NCBI RefSeq assembly: GCF_009935905.1
Contig: NZ_PREX01000005.1
Location: 1-64,000, forward strand
Length of the DNA stretch: 64,000 bases
Source: Alkalibacterium sp. MB6
GTDB lineage: Bacteria > Bacillota > Bacilli > Lactobacillales > Carnobacteriaceae_A
Reading direction: 5' to 3'
In this document: piece by piece, positions 1 through 7,334 of the stretch
Position numbering within the stretch: position 1 is the stretch's first letter
Layout: the number at the start of each line of letters is the position of its first letter
Program-made: the position numbers and the translations under genes
Notes under the pieces: generated by a model
What the model was told of the DNA's origin: nothing
The model's database searches: none
Seen by the model: the letters and a program-made list of their open reading frames with translations, nothing else

Positions 1-38
1 GATATGATTCCTCCTGTGTGATTGCTTACGTATTATCA
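1..38 (-). promoter_or_regulatory. Ribosome binding site of a leftward gene starting off the window edge
   Basis: Read on the minus strand, an AGGAGG (RC of positions 9-14) lies just inside the left edge, and a TGTGATAAT extended -10-like element lies about 20 bases upstream of it. This suggests that a gene transcribed leftward starts just outside the window. No coding sequence of it is visible. Confidence 0.25.
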
Positions 39-117
39 CACACCTTATCTTTTCTGTCTAGCTAAGTGTAACCTATCCATATTGATCAAAAAAGAGATAA
101 AAAGGAGTCGGACTAAC

Positions 118-546
118 ATGAACCCTTATGATGAGTATCAGAAATTATTGCGCTATAAATACGGCTTTCATTCCTTTTTAATCGTTGTGGTATTATCCGC
201 TTTTAATTTCTCTATGAGTAGTATTTGGAGTATTCAATGGGCCGAGACAAAAGAAGCAGAATATTTATTTTTACTTAGCATCGCAGTCTTCTACTCTTTT
301 ATTATGTCCATATATAAAGGGGCCTATTTTCATAAAAATGAAACGCCTGCTTTGATTATTCCCTTGTTCTTATTATCTAGCCTTCTTTATCTCGTTACCT
401 CTCTCTCTTCGCCTCTTCTATCAGAGGGTAAATTAACGATGCGAGGACTTAACCTTTTGTTTGGAATCATGTAGTTGTCCGGAGCTATTCTATATATAGT
501 TAAAGCCATAATCGATAAAAGAAGAGATAAAAAAGATCTGGATTAA
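118..546 (+). pseudogene. Small four-TM membrane protein gene interrupted by an in-frame amber codon
   Basis: The start is the ATG at 118, 10 bases after AAAGGAG; earlier in-frame ATGs have no ribosome binding site. The product begins MNPYDEYQKLLRYKYGFH and has hydrophobic segments at about residues 18-38, 48-64 and 77-97, resembling uncharacterised DUF6773-type membrane proteins (family from memory, unsure). A TAG at 472-474 stops it after 118 residues, in the middle of what reads as a fourth membrane helix. The same frame stays open for 23 more codons (LSGAILYIVKAIIDKRRD...) to a TAA at 544-546, directly before a terminator. The full gene was therefore probably 142 codons, and the TAG is a recent nonsense mutation or a sequencing error. 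Confidence 0.6.
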
Positions 547-560
547 CTTTTAAATAGAAA

Positions 561-610
561 AAACAGCCTCTAAACGTGAATTTCATTCGACGTCTAGAGG
601 CTGTTTCTCT
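561..610 (+). terminator. Rho-independent terminator
   Basis: A 12-bp perfect stem (561-572 with 595-606, AAACAGCCTCTA) is followed by a short T-rich stretch. It lies right after the readthrough end of the interrupted membrane gene, which supports 546 as the ancestral stop. Confidence 0.75.
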
Positions 611-621
611 TAACTGCCAAT

Positions 622-864
622 GTGATTAAAAAAAGCGGGGACACCTTTACAGGGTTGGTCACGAAAAAACGGCCGATGAAAGCCAAGTTGCTTCTCCAGA
701 CAACCGAACTCCCCATCAGTTCCATTCACCAAATGGTTGGGATTTTAAATAAAACCTTCTTTTATAAGAAGTTCAAAGAAGAATATGGCCAATTGCCTTC
801 TGACGTTCGAACATCCAATACAACTCATTGGGTATGTTTATTATTATCCATTAACACTATATAA
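622..864 (+). pseudogene. Remnant of an AraC-family regulator, C-terminal HTH only
   Basis: The translation IKKSGDTFTGLVTKKRPMKAKLLLQ, then LPISSIHQMVG and FFYKKFKEEYGQLPSDVR, follows the C-terminal double-HTH domain of AraC/YesN-type regulators (usual pattern: FKK.TG.TF..YLT..R...AK.LL..T.LP.SEIA..VG....YFYK.FK...G.TPS.YR). Only about 65 residues remain. The N-terminal ligand or receiver domain and the first helices are missing, and no start with a ribosome binding site is seen. The last 15 residues do not belong to the family. It is read as a decayed gene fragment and is probably not expressed as a functional regulator. Confidence 0.6.
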
Positions 865-929
865 ACATCCATGTGGTTGAAATCTCTTATTAGGCGAACC
901 ACATGGATGATGGTGTTTCTCAATAGTGT
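853..929. repeat. Long imperfect hairpin after the AraC remnant
   Basis: A 13-bp inner stem (866-878 with 897-909, CATCCATGTGGTT type) is extended by outer arms ACACTAT (853-859) and ATAGTGT (923-929). There is no good T-run, so it is a weak terminator candidate or a relic of a mobile palindrome. Confidence 0.4.
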
Positions 930-941
930 GTCATTAAGCAA

Positions 942-980
942 ATGATAACGCTTGTTGTCTCCATCTGTGAAAACTATAAT
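942..980 (+). promoter_or_regulatory. Candidate promoter with overlapping cre-like site for the IICBA PTS gene
   Basis: TTGTTG (952-957) and TATAAT (975-980) are 17 bases apart. ATGATAACGCTTGTT (942-956) matches the catabolite-responsive element consensus WTGNAANCGNWNNCW at 13 of 15 positions and overlaps the -35. A second TATAAT at 1021-1026 has no clear -35. The leader to the gene would be about 210 bases; I found no RAT antiterminator or known riboswitch in 981-1180. Confidence 0.3.
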
Positions 981-1197
981 CGCTTTCTAATTGATTTAAG
1001 TTATTTAGTAGTGTACCTTATATAATGTTGGTTCATTTTCATTGATTAATCGTGTTCTTGCAAAAGTGAAGATTACGAAACCTTTTTCTTTACATTTACG
1101 TCTTGTAAGAGACCGGTTACATAGATAATCACTAAGGATAAAAGCCAGCTCGTCGTCGTTTAGTTTAAACAATTATAGAAAGATGGAGGGATTTACA

Positions 1198-3360
1198 TTG
1201 AATAATCAATTATTCAATAAGTTACAAACACTGGGAAGAACATTTATGCTACCGATAGCACTTCTTCCAGTAGCAGGATTGTTCCTTGGATTAGGTTCTG
1301 CTTTAACAAATGATGCATTTATTGTGCAATACGGCTTAGAAGCGCTTATGGGCCAAGGCACATTTTTAAATGGTATTTTAAGCGTCATGACAGATGTCGG
1401 AGATGTTATCTTCGGAAACCTGGCTCTCTTATTTGCTATCTCTGTAGCTTTTGGGTTAGCTAAAGACCGTAAAGAAGTCGCTGCGCTATCTTCAGTCGTT
1501 GGATACTTTACCATGTATGCTTCTATTACGAGTTCAATTCATCACTTTAGAGATATGGATAGTTTAAGAAACATCGATGGATTGATTGGCAGCGTATTAA
1601 GTTTTGAAGAAACGCTTAATACCGGTGTTTTCGGCGGGATTATTATTGGATTAGTTGTTGTGTATTTACATAACAAATTCTACCGTGTGAAATTCATAGA
1701 CGCTTTGTCCTTCTTCCAAGGGACTCACTTTATTCCTATTATTTCCACAGTTGCTGGTACCGTTGTCGGATTCTTATTCGCGTTCGTCTGGCCATACGTT
1801 GGTGCGGGTATCGCAGCACTAGGCGGTTTAATTGTTGAGTCTGGAGCGATTGGGTCATTCTTCTACGGATTCATTTACAGAGCGTTAATTCCATTTGGGT
1901 TACACCACGTGTTCTACTTGCCATTCTGGCAAACGGCATTAGGTGGATCAGCAGAAATCGCTGGTCAAATGGTTCACGGCGCACAGAACATTGTCTTCGC
2001 TCAAATTGCTGCTGGTGAAGCCGTCGCACCTGAATTTGCTAAATATTTCTCTTTCCAATTCCCACTAATGATTGGTGGTTGGCCAGCAGCCGCTTTAGCT
2101 ATGTACCACGCTGCTCGCAAAGATAAAAAAGATGACGTCAAAGGATTACTATTTGGTTCATCTATTACCTCTATCATTACAGGAATTACTGAACCAATCG
2201 AGTTTACTGTATTATTCGCTTCACCATTCCTATTCTATGGTGTGCACTCCATCTTAGCAGGTTTGTCTGTTATTATGGTTGAATGGTTAGGCGCTGGCGT
2301 TGGCTTTACATTCTCTGGTGGTTTAATTGACTTTATTATCTATGGTATCTTACCAGGTAATGACCGTACAAACTGGACTAGTTTGATTTTACCGATTATT
2401 ATTTGGGCCGTTTTATACTACCTCATCTTCCGTTTCAGCATTAAGAAATTTAACTTGAAAACACCTGGAACAGAAGAAGATGCACCGGTTGAATTGCGTT
2501 CTAAAAATGAATACCGTGAGAAACATGGTATTGGTATATCAGCTAAATCTTCTGGTTTATCAAAAGAAGACGAGTTATCTTACCAGATCACTAGAGGTCT
2601 TGGTGGATCGAATAACATTGATACATTCACTAACTGTGCGACACGTTTACGTGTAACAGTAAAAGATGGCAGCAAAGTGAACGAAGGCCTTCTTCGTCAA
2701 ACAGGGGCTGCTGGTATCATGGCAAGCGGTCAATCTGTTCAAGTGATTTACGGAACAAAAGTTGAAGGCATTGCTGGAGATTTAAATGATTTCTTAAAAG
2801 CAAACCCTGACAGCGGAAACGAAACAACTCAAGAAGTTGAAGCTGTTCAAGAAACGGCTTCAGTCGATACCATCGCTGATTCTTCCGATGACATTGTTGA
2901 AATGAACGGTGAAATCGTTGTGTCTCCAATGACTGGTCAAGTGGTGACATTAGAGAAAGTTAACGATAACGTGTTTAGTTCTAAAATGATGGGAGAGGGT
3001 ATTGCCATCTTACCTTCTGACGGAAAAGTTTACGCACCAATCAACGGGGACGTAACAGTCATGATGGATTCCAACCACGCTGTCGGTTTAACGAGCGAGA
3101 ATGGAAGCGAATTGTTGATTCACGTTGGGTTAGACACTGTCGAACTTGCTGGAGAAGGATTTGTCAGCCATGTTAAAAAAGGCGACAAGATCTCAGCAGG
3201 TGACTTACTCATCGAAGCAGACTTAGACTTTATCAAATCAAAAGGCTACGATACAACAACCATGATTATCGTAACCAACACTGCGGAATATAAAGAAGTT
3301 AAGCCAACGAACAGTGAGTCAATCTCACATTCTGACGAACTACTCGAATTAATTCCTTAA
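1198..3360 (+). CDS. PTS sugar permease, IICBA, glucose/maltose type
   Basis: This membrane permease imports and phosphorylates a sugar using the phosphate relay from HPr. Domain order is IIC (about residues 5-420, with the family blocks GLHHVFYLPFWQTALGG and TGITEPIEF), IIB (about 462-540, phosphorylated Cys480 in NCATRLRV) and IIA of the Glc type (about 565-710, phosphorylated His642 in LLIHVGLDTVEL). It is 720 residues long, normal for a three-domain enzyme. The start is taken as TTG 1198, because GGAGGG at 1185-1190 is 7 bases upstream; the ATG at 1183 overlaps that ribosome binding site. Substrate (glucose, maltose or another glucoside) cannot be settled from sequence. Its IIA could also serve the trehalose IIBC at 46.3-47.8 kb, which has none. 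Confidence 0.92.
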   Translation: MNNQLFNKLQTLGRTFMLPIALLPVAGLFLGLGSALTNDAFIVQYGLEALMGQGTFLNGILSVMTDVGDVIFGNLALLFAISVAFGLAKDRKEVAALSSVVGYFTMYASITSSIHHFRDMDSLRNIDGLIGSVLSFEETLNTGVFGGIIIGLVVVYLHNKFYRVKFIDALSFFQGTHFIPIISTVAGTVVGFLFAFVWPYVGAGIAALGGLIVESGAIGSFFYGFIYRALIPFGLHHVFYLPFWQTALGGSAEIAGQMVHGAQNIVFAQIAAGEAVAPEFAKYFSFQFPLMIGGWPAAALAMYHAARKDKKDDVKGLLFGSSITSIITGITEPIEFTVLFASPFLFYGVHSILAGLSVIMVEWLGAGVGFTFSGGLIDFIIYGILPGNDRTNWTSLILPIIIWAVLYYLIFRFSIKKFNLKTPGTEEDAPVELRSKNEYREKHGIGISAKSSGLSKEDELSYQITRGLGGSNNIDTFTNCATRLRVTVKDGSKVNEGLLRQTGAAGIMASGQSVQVIYGTKVEGIAGDLNDFLKANPDSGNETTQEVEAVQETASVDTIADSSDDIVEMNGEIVVSPMTGQVVTLEKVNDNVFSSKMMGEGIAILPSDGKVYAPINGDVTVMMDSNHAVGLTSENGSELLIHVGLDTVELAGEGFVSHVKKGDKISAGDLLIEADLDFIKSKGYDTTTMIIVTNTAEYKEVKPTNSESISHSDELLELIP

Positions 3361-3370
3361 GCGAATTGAA

Positions 3371-3408
3371 AAAGAAGACTCCCAATTTTTGGGGGTCTTC
3401 TTTTTTGG
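3371..3408 (+). terminator. Terminator of the IICBA gene
   Basis: The stem GAAGACTCCC (3374-3383) pairs with GGGGGTCTTC (3391-3400) and is followed by TTTTTT. Confidence 0.9.
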
Positions 3409-3429
3409 TCTGCTGACCACAAGCTGTTT

Positions 3430-3924
3430 TTATCTTGACTTAATTCTTGTTTTACCACGATGGTTTTCTTCTGGTACTTCTACTCTGGTATAATTATCTT
3501 CGGACACTTCCACCCTAGTTTGACCATCATCAGGTACTTCTACCCTAGTTTCATTCTCCGGTACGTTTCTATTTCTATCTTGGTTTGAAGCTAATTTTGC
3601 ATTTAGTCGTTGGATTTCAGCTTCTTTTTTCTGTAGTTCGATTTGAGTATCTGCGTCTTTTCTCACTTTGTCAACCGATTCTCTTCTTTCTGCCTCAGCA
3701 CGTTCCATTTCTTTATCTTTATCTCTTAAAGCTTCTTTGTTACGCGCAATTACAGTACTTGCTAACAGCCCGGCTATAACCATACCTAACAACAGTGTAC
3801 CGACAATCACCAACCATAATGGAATATCAAAGCTCGTTAAATAAAGATCAAGCATGACCATTTCCATATTTAAAAATGCTACGACACCCACTAATAACAA
3901 TAAAACTATCGCTACTATTATCAT
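3430..3924 (-). CDS. LapA-domain membrane protein with coiled coil and repeated TRVEV tail
   Basis: This is a small envelope protein of the LapA/DUF1049 type: two membrane helices at the N-terminus (about residues 1-21 and 33-57), then a charged coiled coil (about 60-115) that would lie in the cytoplasm. The C-terminus carries three near-identical units, TRVEVPDDGQ, TRVEVSEDNY and TRVEVPEENH, followed by a basic end. The start is ATG 3924, 8 bases after GGAGG; an upstream in-frame TTG overlaps the ribosome binding site. It is monocistronic and converges on the PTS gene terminator. In other bacteria LapA-like proteins act in envelope or lipid homeostasis; the role here is unknown. Confidence 0.7.
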   Translation of the reverse strand: MIIVAIVLLLLVGVVAFLNMEMVMLDLYLTSFDIPLWLVIVGTLLLGMVIAGLLASTVIARNKEALRDKDKEMERAEAERRESVDKVRKDADTQIELQKKEAEIQRLNAKLASNQDRNRNVPENETRVEVPDDGQTRVEVSEDNYTRVEVPEENHRGKTRIKSR

Positions 3925-4082
3925 TTCATACTCCTCCAAGAATTATAATGAATTGCAAATGTTTTACAAATTAATTATAAATCTTAACTATAGAAATAGA
4001 TACTGATACGCATGAAACGCATGCATCACGTTACCAATAACTTATTAAAGACAGAACAAAACACCAAGATAATGGCATGTAT

Positions 4083-4235
4083 ATGAGTGAGTTGGACGGA
4101 TCAGACGTTCAGCAAGTAGCACTCGGTCAGCTCACGGACAGGCTGATTACAACCGAGGAAGCCATATTCTATAATACTGGTCAGGAAAGCTTTCATAATT
4201 TTGAAATAATCGATTTGGGTGACAATCAGAAGTAA
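4083..4235 (+). CDS. Unrecognised 50-codon ORF, possibly the tail of a lost gene
   Basis: Translation from ATG 4083 gives MSELDGSDVQQVALGQLTDR and continues to NFEIIDLGDNQK with a TAA at 4233. The frame is also open upstream to about 4041. Composition looks protein-like, but there is no Shine-Dalgarno sequence and I recognise no family. It could be a C-terminal relic left beside the insertion sequence. The rest of 3925-4291 shows only the upstream region of the LapA-like gene. Confidence 0.2.
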   Translation: MSELDGSDVQQVALGQLTDRLITTEEAIFYNTGQESFHNFEIIDLGDNQK

Positions 4236-4291
4236 TCGATTTTTTTAATTTAGATTATAAAATAAAATAGAATATACAAGTAAGTCTATCT

Positions 4292-4338
4292 AAAAACCCT
4301 CAGATAAGTGGTGAATCCACAGTTCGGAGGGTTTTTTG
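4292..4338 (+). terminator. Rho-independent terminator
   Basis: AAAAACCCTC (4292-4301) pairs with GAGGGTTTTT (4327-4336), followed by further T. It lies downstream of the 50-codon relic. Confidence 0.75.
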
Positions 4339-4368
4339 ATGGGTATCAGTGGCTAAATTTATATTTAA

Positions 4369-4385
4369 CTCAAGTTTCGCACCCT
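4369..4385 (+). repeat. Left terminal inverted repeat of the IS4-type element
   Basis: CTCAAGTTTCGCACCCT; TATTTAA immediately outside at 4362-4368. Confidence 0.9.
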
Positions 4386-4430
4386 AATCAGACCTTGGAA
4401 AGCCTATCGGCTTAAGGTTAATCAACGAGA

Positions 4431-5843
4431 TCAAACAGTGCTGTATGCCTGATTGGGCTGGTTTCCAGATAAAATTTCTTTAAATGAAGTCGGTAATGTC
4501 TCAATTAATTGATCCAGCACCTTCGTCACCTGTTGTTCAGATAGTACAAATTCACCTTCTAACAGCTCTTTTAACGCATGCAATAAAAGAGAGAGGGATT
4601 TTGTGAAGCGAATATTTTCGAGTTCATCGCATTCCATATAAAACAGATCTCCGATCGTTCGTGGATCCTGTTCATTTCGTGAAGCAAGGGCGAAGAATAT
4701 ATAGCGCATAAAGACAATAGTAGTGTGAGCGATCATGATATCATACTTTCGTCCGTATACTTCTTTTCCGAGCTGCAGGTAGGATTTACAGTATTTAAAG
4801 AACGTTTCAATGTCCCACCGTTTGCCATATAAACGAATAATTTCTTCATTTTCCAGTTCAGTGTCGGTAGAAAGTAACGCTAACCAATTACGCTTACCTT
4901 TACTATTTCGGTTTTTAACAAATATAATTTTGGCATGAATCTCATCACCCTTATCATTTAGCCCAAGGCTAACGATAGCTTCTGCTTTGATAATGGCGCG
5001 TCCCCGTTTTTTCTTCAAATGGGCATAGAGCTCTTTAAGGGTATAGCGCTGTCCTTGATAGCCGTAGGTTGCACGCATGGGTTTGATCATGCAGATGACC
5101 TGTAAGGGATAGTCTGTTACAACTTGCTTAATGACTGCAGCGTGACCAAACCAGCTATCAAAGAGAATCGTGCTTGCCTTTAAACGGTTTAAAGGTAGAG
5201 CATTTAGTAAATCAAACATTGTTTCTGTTGCTTTCTTTTGAGCTTCTTGACGGCGTTTATATCCAACGGTCCGTTTGTCTACTCGCTCATCTGCTTCACT
5301 TAAGCGATTGGCTTTCTTTTTGGAGCTGAGAAAAGATTTTGCCAACGGAATAAAGGTGAGACCATCACTCCAACCTAGAGTCAACATACGAAAGCCTTTC
5401 ATATATTTTCCGCTCGCATGATCATAGTTTTTAGCTAACAACTCGACTTTTTTGCTTCGATTACGGCTAAACATGGAATCATCCAGAATAAGTACCCGTT
5501 CATTGTCCTCTTGGACATAAGGGATTAACGTCGCAATCACTTTTTCAGATAGTAATAGCAGGAAGGTTCGCCAATTGAATCGTTCATTCTTCAAGAATCG
5601 ATTCACTGTATCTTTTCCAAATCCCGGCTGTCTTTCAGAATCATTCACTAATTGATTCATACTTTTTCCACCATGAAAGGCAACAGTAAATAAGAAGGTA
5701 ACGATAGCGGTCACACTTACTCCTTCTTCTTTTTTGATATTGGACCGATTTAACAGGGTTCCGACTGTGAATTGTTTGATAAAGTGATCAATACTCGAAT
5801 AAAACTCGTTTTTTTCTGAATTATTTGGTAAAATGTTAGCCAT
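4431..5843 (-). CDS. IS4-family DDE transposase
   Basis: This 470-residue transposase catalyses cut-and-paste movement of the surrounding element. The DDE triad is visible as DDSMF, FDSWF and the Glu in the IS4 signature Y-x2-R-x3-E-x6-K (YGKRWDIETFFKYCK). An N-terminal domain of about 100 residues with HTH-like character precedes the catalytic core. The start is ATG 5843, 7 bases after AAGGAGAG; an upstream in-frame start at 5891 has no ribosome binding site. No frameshift or missing residue is evident, so the enzyme may be active. Confidence 0.93.
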   Translation of the reverse strand: MANILPNNSEKNEFYSSIDHFIKQFTVGTLLNRSNIKKEEGVSVTAIVTFLFTVAFHGGKSMNQLVNDSERQPGFGKDTVNRFLKNERFNWRTFLLLLSEKVIATLIPYVQEDNERVLILDDSMFSRNRSKKVELLAKNYDHASGKYMKGFRMLTLGWSDGLTFIPLAKSFLSSKKKANRLSEADERVDKRTVGYKRRQEAQKKATETMFDLLNALPLNRLKASTILFDSWFGHAAVIKQVVTDYPLQVICMIKPMRATYGYQGQRYTLKELYAHLKKKRGRAIIKAEAIVSLGLNDKGDEIHAKIIFVKNRNSKGKRNWLALLSTDTELENEEIIRLYGKRWDIETFFKYCKSYLQLGKEVYGRKYDIMIAHTTIVFMRYIFFALASRNEQDPRTIGDLFYMECDELENIRFTKSLSLLLHALKELLEGEFVLSEQQVTKVLDQLIETLPTSFKEILSGNQPNQAYSTV

Positions 5844-5971
5844 AAGACAACTCTCCTTGGAATGTTGGTAGTGGTACTCACATTTTACCAAAGAGAGCTG
5901 TCTTTTTCTTTACTTTTAAGCTGATTAATCTAAATAATCCTTATAATGTAAAGGATAGAACGGAGTTCTTA

Positions 5972-5988
5972 AGGGTGCGAAACTTGAG
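5972..5988 (-). repeat. Right terminal inverted repeat of the IS4-type element
   Basis: Reverse complement of CTCAAGTTTCGCACCCT; TATTTAA immediately outside at 5989-5995. Confidence 0.9.
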
Positions 5989-6098
5989 TATTTAATCTAA
6001 ATGAATAAATTTGAAATTCATAGTACTCAATTTATAAATTATTTGCGACCCTATTATAAAAAAAGAATGCGGGGTTCATTTTATAATGGATGATTAAC

Positions 6099-6127
6099 TT
6101 GACACAGTAAATTTTAAATCTTATAAT
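6099..6127 (+). promoter_or_regulatory. Sigma-A promoter of the MarR gene with possible operator
   Basis: TTGACA (6099-6104) and TATAAT (6122-6127) are 17 bases apart, close to the ideal promoter. TTAGTT (6126-6131) and AACTAA (6156-6161) form an inverted repeat just downstream, where an autorepressor could bind. Confidence 0.8.
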
Positions 6128-6181
6128 TAGTTCAAAATAAAACTGTTCTGTAGTAAACTAATTTCAAAAAGGAGTAATTCA

Positions 6182-6637
6182 ATGGATCGAACTAACTTAT
6201 TATTAAATGGGCACTATCTTCGCAAACTACATGACAAATATATACAAGTGGTATGTGAGAAATTTGACATGCCTAAAATTGAAATTGACATTCTTCTTTT
6301 CTTACACTATAACCCCACGCTTGATACAGCTAAAGATATGGTCAAATATCGATTTTTTTCTAAATCTCACATTTCAAAAGCACTGGATCATCTACAAGAA
6401 AATGGTTATGTATCTACCCAAAGGGAGGAAAACGATAGAAGAAAAGTACACTTAACGATACGCTCCGAAGCCCATCCGATTATCGAAGAAGCTATAAATC
6501 GTCAAGAGATGCTTAAAAAAAAGCTATCAGAGAATTTTACAGATTATGAAAAAAAACTTATTAATGAATTGATAGATAAATTTATGCTCAATGTACAAAA
6601 AGCGTTAGAAGAGTCTGAAGAAAGCGAAATGAAATAA
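6182..6637 (+). CDS. MarR-family transcriptional regulator
   Basis: This is a 151-residue winged-helix DNA-binding protein. The recognition region is around residues 50-75 (FFSKSHISKALDHLQENGYV), followed by the wing with the MarR-type DRR motif (REENDRRKVHLTI, about 80-93). Long helices at both ends would form the dimer interface. ATG 6182 follows GGAG by 7 bases. It is transcribed from a near-consensus promoter and is followed by a 49-residue membrane protein 22 bases downstream, so the two probably form an operon. The ligand is unknown. The gene sits between two mobile elements, in a region that looks acquired. Confidence 0.88.
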   Translation: MDRTNLLLNGHYLRKLHDKYIQVVCEKFDMPKIEIDILLFLHYNPTLDTAKDMVKYRFFSKSHISKALDHLQENGYVSTQREENDRRKVHLTIRSEAHPIIEEAINRQEMLKKKLSENFTDYEKKLINELIDKFMLNVQKALEESEESEMK

Positions 6638-6659
6638 TGAATTGAAAGGATGAATGAGA

Positions 6660-6809
6660 TTGAAAAAGTGGATTATATCTACATTAATTAATATAGGTGT
6701 TGTAGTGACCATTTCATTTTATATAGAAAGTATAGGTATACTATTTTTTCTGATAGGCAAGTTGATGTTAGCAGATGTAATGAAAGAGAAAATATTAAAA
6801 AGAGTATAA
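6660..6809 (+). CDS. Small membrane protein co-transcribed with the MarR gene
   Basis: A 49-residue ORF runs from TTG 6660 to TAA 6807, with GAAAGGA about 9 bases upstream. The product, LKKWIISTLINIGVVVTISF then YIESIGILFFLIGKLMLADVM and a basic tail, has one or two membrane helices and positive ends. No family is recognised. Its position directly behind a MarR regulator suggests a partner, perhaps a membrane-stress or regulatory peptide, but this is inference. The start codon is uncertain. Nothing else coding is seen from 6810 to 7046. Confidence 0.45.
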   Translation: MKKWIISTLINIGVVVTISFYIESIGILFFLIGKLMLADVMKEKILKRV

Positions 6810-7046
6810 TAGTTGTTTTAACTAGTACTTATTACCAAGTTTAAAAGGGAATAGGACGAGCAGGGATATAATGATTACATGCGATTATAATAGCTAAATA
6901 CCCTTTTCCTTATGCTCACATAACAGCTGACTTTTTATATAGATGATGTCTTAAAACTATTGTGAATATGAGAATGAGTCGATTAAAGGAAGTTCTTCGT
7001 CTGAGTAGAACAAAGTAATTTAAGAATATAAATAATGTTAGTACAG

Positions 7047-7075
7047 TTGAGTCATCAAGATAGACATGTTATGAT
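7047..7075 (+). promoter_or_regulatory. Promoter of the ABC-F leader transcript
   Basis: TTGAGT (7047-7052) and TATGAT (7070-7075) are 17 bases apart, and TGT before the -10 gives an extended -10. The expected transcript start is about 7082, only some 20 bases before the leader peptide. Confidence 0.6.
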
Positions 7076-7104
7076 TAGGTCACCAAAAAAAGGGAGGAAT
7101 GAAA

Positions 7105-7146
7105 ATGGCTTCGATGAGATTGCGACTTGTGGCTTTGAATCGTTAA
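7105..7146 (+). CDS. Leader peptide MASMRLRLVALNR for drug-induced control of the ABC-F gene
   Basis: A 13-codon ORF (ATG 7105, TAA 7144) has a strong ribosome binding site, GGGAGG at 7092-7097, 7 bases upstream. Its RLR tripeptide is the known macrolide-dependent ribosome arrest motif of Erm-type leaders; the peptide closely resembles the ErmD leader (MTHSMRLR...) as I recall it. It is followed by a terminator (7237-7266) and then the ABC-F gene. The expected mechanism is that drug-stalled ribosomes on the leader change RNA folding and let transcription or translation proceed. The function is inferred from motif and layout. Confidence 0.75.
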   Translation: MASMRLRLVALNR

Positions 7147-7236
7147 TTAAATAACTATTCAAGGTCCTGTTTATATGACAGAAACAAGGGAGCAGTCCGT
7201 CCATTTTATTCCACAACGGAAAAGCTTATTTGTCGA

Positions 7237-7266
7237 AGAGATAGCAGGTCTATCTCTTTTTGTTTT
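7237..7266 (+). terminator. Attenuator terminator in the ABC-F leader
   Basis: AGAGATAG (7237-7244) pairs with CTATCTCT (7250-7257), followed by TTTTTGTTTT. It lies between the leader peptide and the ABC-F start, as expected for transcription attenuation of a resistance gene. Confidence 0.75.
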
Positions 7267-7334
7267 GCAATAAAATAGCGAGGATGCTTCCTCTGATATA
7301 TAGAACACGGCCTGTAATAAAGGAGTGTTCACAA

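Larger units (their letters stand above)
4369..5988 (-). mobile_element. Complete IS4-family insertion sequence (1620 bp)
   Basis: Both ends carry the 17-bp inverted repeat CTCAAGTTTCGCACCCT (4369-4385 and, inverted, 5972-5988). The sequence TATTTAA occurs directly outside both ends (4362-4368 and 5989-5995), which I read as a 7-bp target duplication. One transposase gene fills the element on the minus strand. Intact ends, intact reading frame and intact duplication indicate a recent insertion. No second copy is in this window. Confidence 0.9.

Noticed and set aside
981-1180. RAT antiterminator or riboswitch in the IICBA leader
   Set aside because: No sequence resembling LicT/GlcT targets and no terminator overlapping it were found.
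4198-4245. Inverted repeat around AATCGATT as a regulatory site
   Set aside because: AATCGATT is self-palindromic and short; two copies in AT-rich DNA are not unusual.
6182-6637. This MarR gene as the MhqR that binds the wrbA operator
   Set aside because: Its own promoter has no TATCTC/GAGATA palindrome and it is 17 kb away; no evidence links them.
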